The notes beneath the pieces are model-generated. The model made no database searches. It was not told where the DNA came from and saw only the letters and a list, made by a program, of their open reading frames with translations. Of a stretch of 64,000 nucleotides of DNA, positions 58,611 through 64,000 are shown piece after piece. The DNA is from Pyxicephalus adspersus (Eukaryota; Chordata; Amphibia; Anura; Pyxicephalidae). Within the stretch, counting starts at the first letter, position 1, and every line of letters starts with the position of its first letter. The stretch spans positions 41,475,008 to 41,539,007 of the forward strand of contig NC_092859.1 of the NCBI RefSeq assembly GCF_032062135.1. Direction: 5' to 3'. Made by a program: the position numbers and the translations under genes.

Positions 58611-60956
58611 TACAGGATTCTTTGCACAATTTATAGTAGCTATGTACTCTGCTCCTTCAGCTCAGGTACAGGTGGCGAGAGTATTGTCTCCTGCCTTTTC
58701 GTTGGGAAGAGGTAGACGTCAGGGCTGCCCCCTATCGTCCCTGTTGTTCAATTTGGCCATTGAGCCGCTGGCAAGATCTTTCCAGGATCCAAATGTATTT
58801 ACAGGGATAACTATCCAAAACAAACACGTCAAATTAGCCATGTTTGCGGATGATGTCATGCTGTTTCTGGGGAACCTTGAGAAAGATCTACCTATACTAC
58901 TGCGACATACACAGTTTTTTTTTATCTTTTTCTGGCTTCCGTATAAACTATAATAAAAGTGAATTTTTATATCTACATCCTAAGGTGCCTGTGGAACTAT
59001 TGTCTGTTATACGTAATGCTTTTACCTATCTGGGAGTTCAGGTCACCAGGCTGGTTCCTGTAATGTATAAATTGAATTATACTCCTATTAATAATAAGAT
59101 TTTGGCAGAATTACAGAGCCGGAAATCCCTACCTTTATCTCTGATGGGGCAGTGTCACTTACTTAAAATGATTAGCTTTGCGCGCCTATTATATCCCATG
59201 CAAACACTACCCTTTTGCTGAGACATTCTGATATTCAGAAATTAAACGCTGCCTATACAGCCTTCCTGTGGCAAGGCAAGACCCCTCGGATTGCTAGATA
59301 CAAACTGGTTCAATCTAAACAAAGTCTTGGTATGGGTTTCCCAGACATACACAAGTACAACTTAGCGTGTTTGCTTCGCTATGTTTAGGACTGGTGGCAT
59401 CATACATCTTTTTATGTGGTGGTTAAGCTGGAATCTTTACTGGTGAGACCTTGGTTATTGCTTGGTTTACTTAATGCCCCATATGCTAGTATACCACGCA
59501 ATGTACGTACAAATTTGCTTCTGAGGTACACTTTGCTGGCATGGTGAGAGACTAAAAAGCTGTGTCGCTACTGGCAAAGCTTTACCGCTATGACACCATA
59601 ATATTCGTCACCTAGCTTCTGTCAGGGGTTGCAATATAACGCTTATAAATTATGGGCAAGGCGAGGTATTGAGAAACTGAGTGATTTGTTGGATGACACC
59701 AACTGCCTATTTTCATTTTATATCCTTAGGGCTAAGTTTGCCCTCCCCTCCCCACACTTTCTGTGTTATTTACAGGTCAAGTCCGTTTTTTCCCACAGTG
59801 AGGCACTTATACCATACCGCCTATACCTCTTCCTTTAGGTCGAATGCTGGGCTCGCCTGCATCTCAACATTCGATATCATGCATCTATCCATTATTGTTG
59901 GAAGTCTCTACAGGGGTAGAATCAAAATTAAATTTTGTGGCCAAATGAGCTGATTATTTATGATGCCCATAACATAATACCTTAGAACTATTAGAAAGGC
60001 TAGCTGGTCCATTGTCAGGAAATCTATTATTAGTGAAGTGTGGCGAGAACTGCAATTTAAAATTATTCATAGAGCGTATTATGCGTTCAATTTACAGTTT
60101 CGTTCTAGTGTGGTGGCTCAAAGGATAGTGGCTTGCTCAAAGGATAGTGGCGTGCTTTTCCACTGGCTCCCTTAAAGCATTTGTTATGGGATTGCCCGGC
60201 AATTAGTGCCTTTTGGAATTCAGTTTTTCGATATATTACTCAGGTTACTGGACATGCCCATTCTTTGTCACCTCATTTAGCACTTTTTCACAGAGAACCC
60301 TCCTCAAGTGTTGTTTCTGGTTTATCTAAATTTGATCATCTTTGTTTGCTGGCAGCTAAAAAAGCTATATTAAAGCAATGGATGGAACCCCAATCCCACA
60401 TTGACGCAATTTACTAATTATTTTAAAAATTATTATTTTGCAACGTGGATGCACTATTTACAGCATTCATTATCTCCATCTAAGCTGCATGATAATTTAG
60501 AAACCTTTCGCCACACGATCTGGTATGACATGAGAGCTTTGGGAGCAACTAATTAGACATCTGTATGATATATGGGCGCTTTTTTTTTATGTTTTATTTT
60601 GTAATGCGATTTCTCGGAAGGCAGAGAGAACAGTCCACCGATTGTTTAAGTGTATTACTTAGTTTCTGGGACTTGGTTTTGTTCCCCGGTTATGTGGTTA
60701 TTTTTCTAATCTTTCTATGCATGTTTGGCCACTTTTAAATTAAAAAATTAAGAGGCAAAGACAAAATTTCAGGTTGTATTTCATATCTGCGGTACATCAT
60801 TTATGTTTGTTGTTTTTTTTTTTTGAATGCAGAATGCTTTTATGCCATTCACGTTAGGGTATTTTTGTAGCCTAATACATCCTGTTTCTTCTTTTTTTTT
60901 TACTGTATTTGTTTTGTATTGTCTTGCCTTCAATAAAAAAAGTTTTAAAAAAAAAA
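58611..60956 (+). mobile_element. 5'-truncated L1-type LINE with A-rich 3' end
   Basis: It begins inside the reverse transcriptase and runs to CCTTCAATAAAAAAAGTTTT and an A tract at about 60956, a typical L1 3' end produced by incomplete reverse transcription. Its RT differs from that of the L1 at 38.5 kb (LFNLAIEPLA versus decayed KHLAVAL), so it is a different subfamily. Confidence 0.85.
58642..60417 (+). pseudogene. L1 ORF2 C-terminal half, broken
   Basis: RRQGCPLSSLLFNLAIEPLA and LAMFADDVMLFLGN are RT blocks 4-5 with the FADD catalytic motif intact. A frame shift at about 58910 leads into NYNKSEFLYL, AFTYLGVQVT and LSLMGQCHLLKM. Later pieces at 59629-59838 and 60181-60417 (LWDCPAISAFWNSVF) are the C-terminal domain. 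Several stops make it non-functional. Confidence 0.83.
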
Positions 60957-60999
60957 GTTGAGTAAGAACAAAATATTGATGTTCCAAAGAAGCTCATAT

Positions 61000-61827
61000 A
61001 ACTTTATTATAGGACTTAGTGTAATATGATATATTGTGCAATCTAGCTGGTTTACAGCAGAAGCATAAAGAATGTTGCTAGGTCCCCTAGCAATCGAAAG
61101 AAACCTAGTCTCCTGCCTAGGTTGTTTTCTGGATGATCCAACTCTAATGAGTTACTAAAAAATATGTTTAGCCTTCTGGATCTTTCCCACTGATGCACTC
61201 TTCAGAGGAATTGGTCCCACAGATCTAAATGTTGGGAGACCACCTAGGCTCTCCCAGCATACAGGCTGCAACTCTTCCTGATTCTAAGAATGGTGCCTTT
61301 TTTAATAATGACCTGTGCACCAAAGCCATCCTCATTTTCTGGCCTGGAAAAAGGAGTGCCTACCCCACCCATTTCCTTTCAGGGCCATCTGCAGCAACAC
61401 AATTACTAATGGCCCTATCCAGGCTCTGTAAACTCTTTTACAGAGCCATTGAAATAACGGCTAAAAATAACAGACTACATTTTAAGTAAAAAAAAAATTG
61501 GCAAAACTTGGCTGATTTGCAGTAAAATGAAGCACATTGAGAAGGAGACTTAGATCATGTAACCATAAGTTACATGTACGTTCTAAATAACTGGTGTTTC
61601 ATTTAATTGTTCAGTGTATCGTAAACAAATTCCTTTTCCCCTCCAAATTACTGTTTTTTGGAGATGCCTGGATGTAGACAGCTGTGCCACACCTGTAGAG
61701 AGCACTAAAAAATGCACAAAAATGATAGCCCTATGTGACGAACATCCTCCCAGCCCGCACCCCTGCGCATAGACTTTCCAGCACGCTCAGCAACAGTCCA
61801 CACACCAGCAGGCTGAAGAGGGGTTTG
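61000..61827. other. Intergenic, no gene seen
   Basis: No recognisable coding exon. The frame at 61229-61489 has no known motif. Confidence 0.45.
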
Positions 61828-62396
61828 TCACCGGGCAAGGTTAACCACTCCTGTTAACCCTTGCCAAACACACCATCACAGGTAGACTGCCACCACGTGC
61901 TTAGACGGAAGCACGCACTGTTACCCTTCACAACTAAAGTTGTGCTTCTGCTTCTGTAGGGTCACCCGCCTCCACTCCAGACAGAGATGTCTAAGAAATC
62001 ACACTGTTATAATAGCGCTTCGGGTTTGCAAGTTACACTATTACTATTTGGAGCATTCAGAGATTCAGCTTACACTTTTTTTAGGGTTTTATAAGAAAAA
62101 GCATACTAAAAACAGTACATAAACAAATACAGAAAAATGGTAATCTATTACTTTATACAGAATGGTATATTAGAAATAAAAGGATTAGAAATAAATGTGT
62201 TTCAGAATACATATCAGAGACGCTCTGTCTGGCCTTATCTGAGGTTTTTGACACCTTTGACACAAGATTCCAACTTTTACAAGACTGGAGACTCACTGTC
62301 TACAGACAATTAATTAACAGCAAGCTATTACAACTTAAGACCCTTTGTTAATTTTAAAGGGGAGAACCGGACTAAATATTTTCCACAATATCACAC
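61828..62396. repeat. LTR-like interspersed repeat R2, copy 3
   Basis: TGTCACCGGGCAAGGTTAAC at the left and TTTTCCACAATATCACA at the right. It has an internal deletion relative to 45754-46850, with GAAAAATGG joined to TAATCTATTACTTTATACAG. Confidence 0.7.
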
Positions 62397-63117
62397 CCTA
62401 GTTATGAAATAAAATAAAAAAAAACTTCAGAAGGTTTTTTTTTCTGAATAAAATATTGTGAGTGGATAGGGGAAACTATGAATGAAAAGGGGGATCGTAA
62501 TGCTTTAATTTGTCACAATGGCTACCCAGGGGCACACAATAACAAACCAAAGAAACATAATTGGACCATAAATAGTATATAGCCATGTGAAAACAATGAA
62601 GAGGAAAGTTTCTAACATTGATGTAAGAAAATAATATTTTTTTCAACACTAGTAACATCTATAAAACTGCTAGCATTTAAATGTTGGGGAAAATAGAGCA
62701 ACAGTTCTTTGATTTAGTGCATCAAATTTGACCAAGTAGAGATGGCAGGCTATGAACAGAATTTGATAATGGAACAAATGTCAAGTGCTGTGATGAGAAA
62801 TTGCAAGGAAACTTTGATTGAACCCCGGGCACAAAAAATTAAGAACATTGTGTTTTCTCAACCTAAAAACTACTATGGATATCAACAAATTTTGTGTGCA
62901 TCAAATGCTTTTGCAAACCTAGAAATCAGAGCTGTACTCTGGTGTAAGTATTTAGCAGATCCAGATATCGCCTCTTTAAGGTTACAGTGGCATTGTAACT
63001 GTGCTAGACATAGCCAGTACAGAGATTAGAACTGTAGCTACCTACCTACCAAGTCAACATAGTACATGATGAATGCAGAGAATTACAGAGGGATGAGTAC
63101 AAGTCCCTAGACAAAAT
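62397..63117. other. Intergenic, no gene recognised
   Basis: The longest frame (62742-63029, 95 codons) starts MAGYEQNLIMEQMSSAVMRN but shows no domain, no splice context and no family resemblance, so it is not called a gene. Confidence 0.4.
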
Positions 63118-63340
63118 AGGCCTGAATTATTAAAGCTATCCAAGCCTGGGGAGGGTACATTTTCATCAGTGAAGCTGGGTGATCCAGCAAACCTGGAATG
63201 GTTTTCTTTGAAGTCATTTGCTATTTACTAGCAAATATTTTAAATCCTGGACTAGATCGATTTGAGATTTGCCAGATCACTCAGCTTCACTGATGTGTGT
63301 ATACTTTCCAGCCTTAAAGAGTTTTAATAAATCAGGGCCA
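63118..63340. repeat. Foldback MITE copy i
   Basis: AGGCCTGAATTATTAAAGCT at the start and GAGTTTTAATAAATCAGGGCC at the end; long arms with GTGAAGCTGGGTGATCCAGC and the matching GATCACTCAGCTTCACTGAT. Confidence 0.88.
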
Positions 63341-64000
63341 GTGAGAGAAAGCAATGACTGGTATGTATTATTTCCTAAAGAGTAAAAAGTATAAATTGTT
63401 TCATATGGGTTTACTATACAGATCTTTAAATATTAAGCAATAGGTTCTGCGATTTTAGTAAAAATGTGTTTCCTGTATTTTGATAATATTTGTTTAGCCT
63501 GTAAGAGTGCCACTGATTGTCAAAATGCAACAATCACTGATAACTTTTCAAAAAATAATCAATAGAAGCACCAAACACATTAACATGAATAAATAAAGTG
63601 ATTGTGTAATGGAAATAATGTAAGAACCACATAGGCTCAGCCTGTATTTCTTTTTTTATATGCTTATAGGTCAAAATATTTTGTACTTTTTAGTTGGTAA
63701 TAAAGTTACTTGCCCTTAAATGATGATGTGTATTATTATTAGCCACCAGTAGATGGTGCTGTATCCACATGTAAAGTCTGCAACAAACTAAGTCTTGCTA
63801 AGCAACGTTTTCATGGGAAAAGATCCTCTTTACACGAGGATACAGTACATTCTACTGGTTTTACTCAAATATAAACTGAGATTCTAAGAACTGGAAAAAT
63901 ATACCATTGTCTGGAATTGTTTTTGAAAAACAGCATTTCCTGGTGTGTGATTGTGCCTTAGCATTCATGTGCCTATAGCCTAATAGCTGTATGTCTGCAG
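63341..64000. other. Intergenic, no gene seen
   Basis: AT-rich with no open frame of note and no identified repeat family apart from short low-complexity runs. Confidence 0.45.

Noticed and set aside
62742..63029. 95-codon open frame on the plus strand
   Set aside because: No domain, no splice context and no resemblance to a known family; length is compatible with chance in AT-rich DNA.
1..64000. CRISPR arrays, operons or bacterial-type defence systems
   Set aside because: Spliced vertebrate gene structure, SINEs, L1s and microsatellites make this eukaryotic nuclear DNA; direct repeats seen are microsatellites or transposon copies.
44700..64000. A neighbouring host gene upstream of RNF213 (for example a SLC26A11 or ENDOV orthologue)
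   Set aside because: No conserved exon of any known gene was recognised in the frames of this region; only retroelement pieces were.

Overview
The window is a piece of an AT-rich, CpG-poor vertebrate genome packed with interspersed repeats. The repeat types (a tRNA-headed SINE with a 'gcgctgtac...ggcgctatataaat' tail, many short inverted-repeat elements, piggyBac, hAT and Tc1/mariner remnants, frog-type L1 copies and a DIRS-like tyrosine-recombinase element) point to an anuran amphibian, probably a neobatrachian frog. That assignment is inference; nothing here names a species.

The one recognisable host gene is the 5' part of RNF213 (mysterin), a giant AAA+ ATPase and RING E3 ubiquitin ligase of innate immunity. 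It lies on the minus strand from an interferon-type promoter near 44.6 kb down to 3.94 kb and runs off the left edge. I reconstructed one 5'-UTR exon and 19 coding exons (about 1,507 codons) by protein similarity and splice-site phase. All consecutive phases agree, and no frameshift or internal stop is needed. The product covers the N-terminal zinc ribbon, a long low-complexity linker, the CBM20-like module and the start of the N-arm. The AAA+ core and RING domain are outside the window.

Layout: 0.24-2.1 kb, dead piggyBac transposon, antisense. 3.9-36.8 kb, RNF213 coding exons with introns full of foldback MITEs, SINE pieces, hAT MITEs, AT microsatellites and a nested Tc1/mariner-like element holding a CpG-rich palindromic insert. 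36.8-44.5 kb, first intron with a decayed L1 on the opposite strand, itself interrupted by MITEs. 44.5-44.7 kb, promoter with a consensus ISRE. 44.7-64 kb, apparently intergenic: repeats, a damaged DIRS-like element (50.0-53.3 kb) and a 5'-truncated L1 (58.6-60.96 kb). No second host gene was recognised.

Most notable points: the lineage-specific N-terminal linker of RNF213 built by exon duplication and a 5 x 28-residue repeat; a tandem duplication that copied most of exon 14 into a stop-containing exon; ISRE motifs at the promoter and in intron 3; a GC-AG intron supported by phase; and a perfect 90-bp palindrome with no spacer in an intron.
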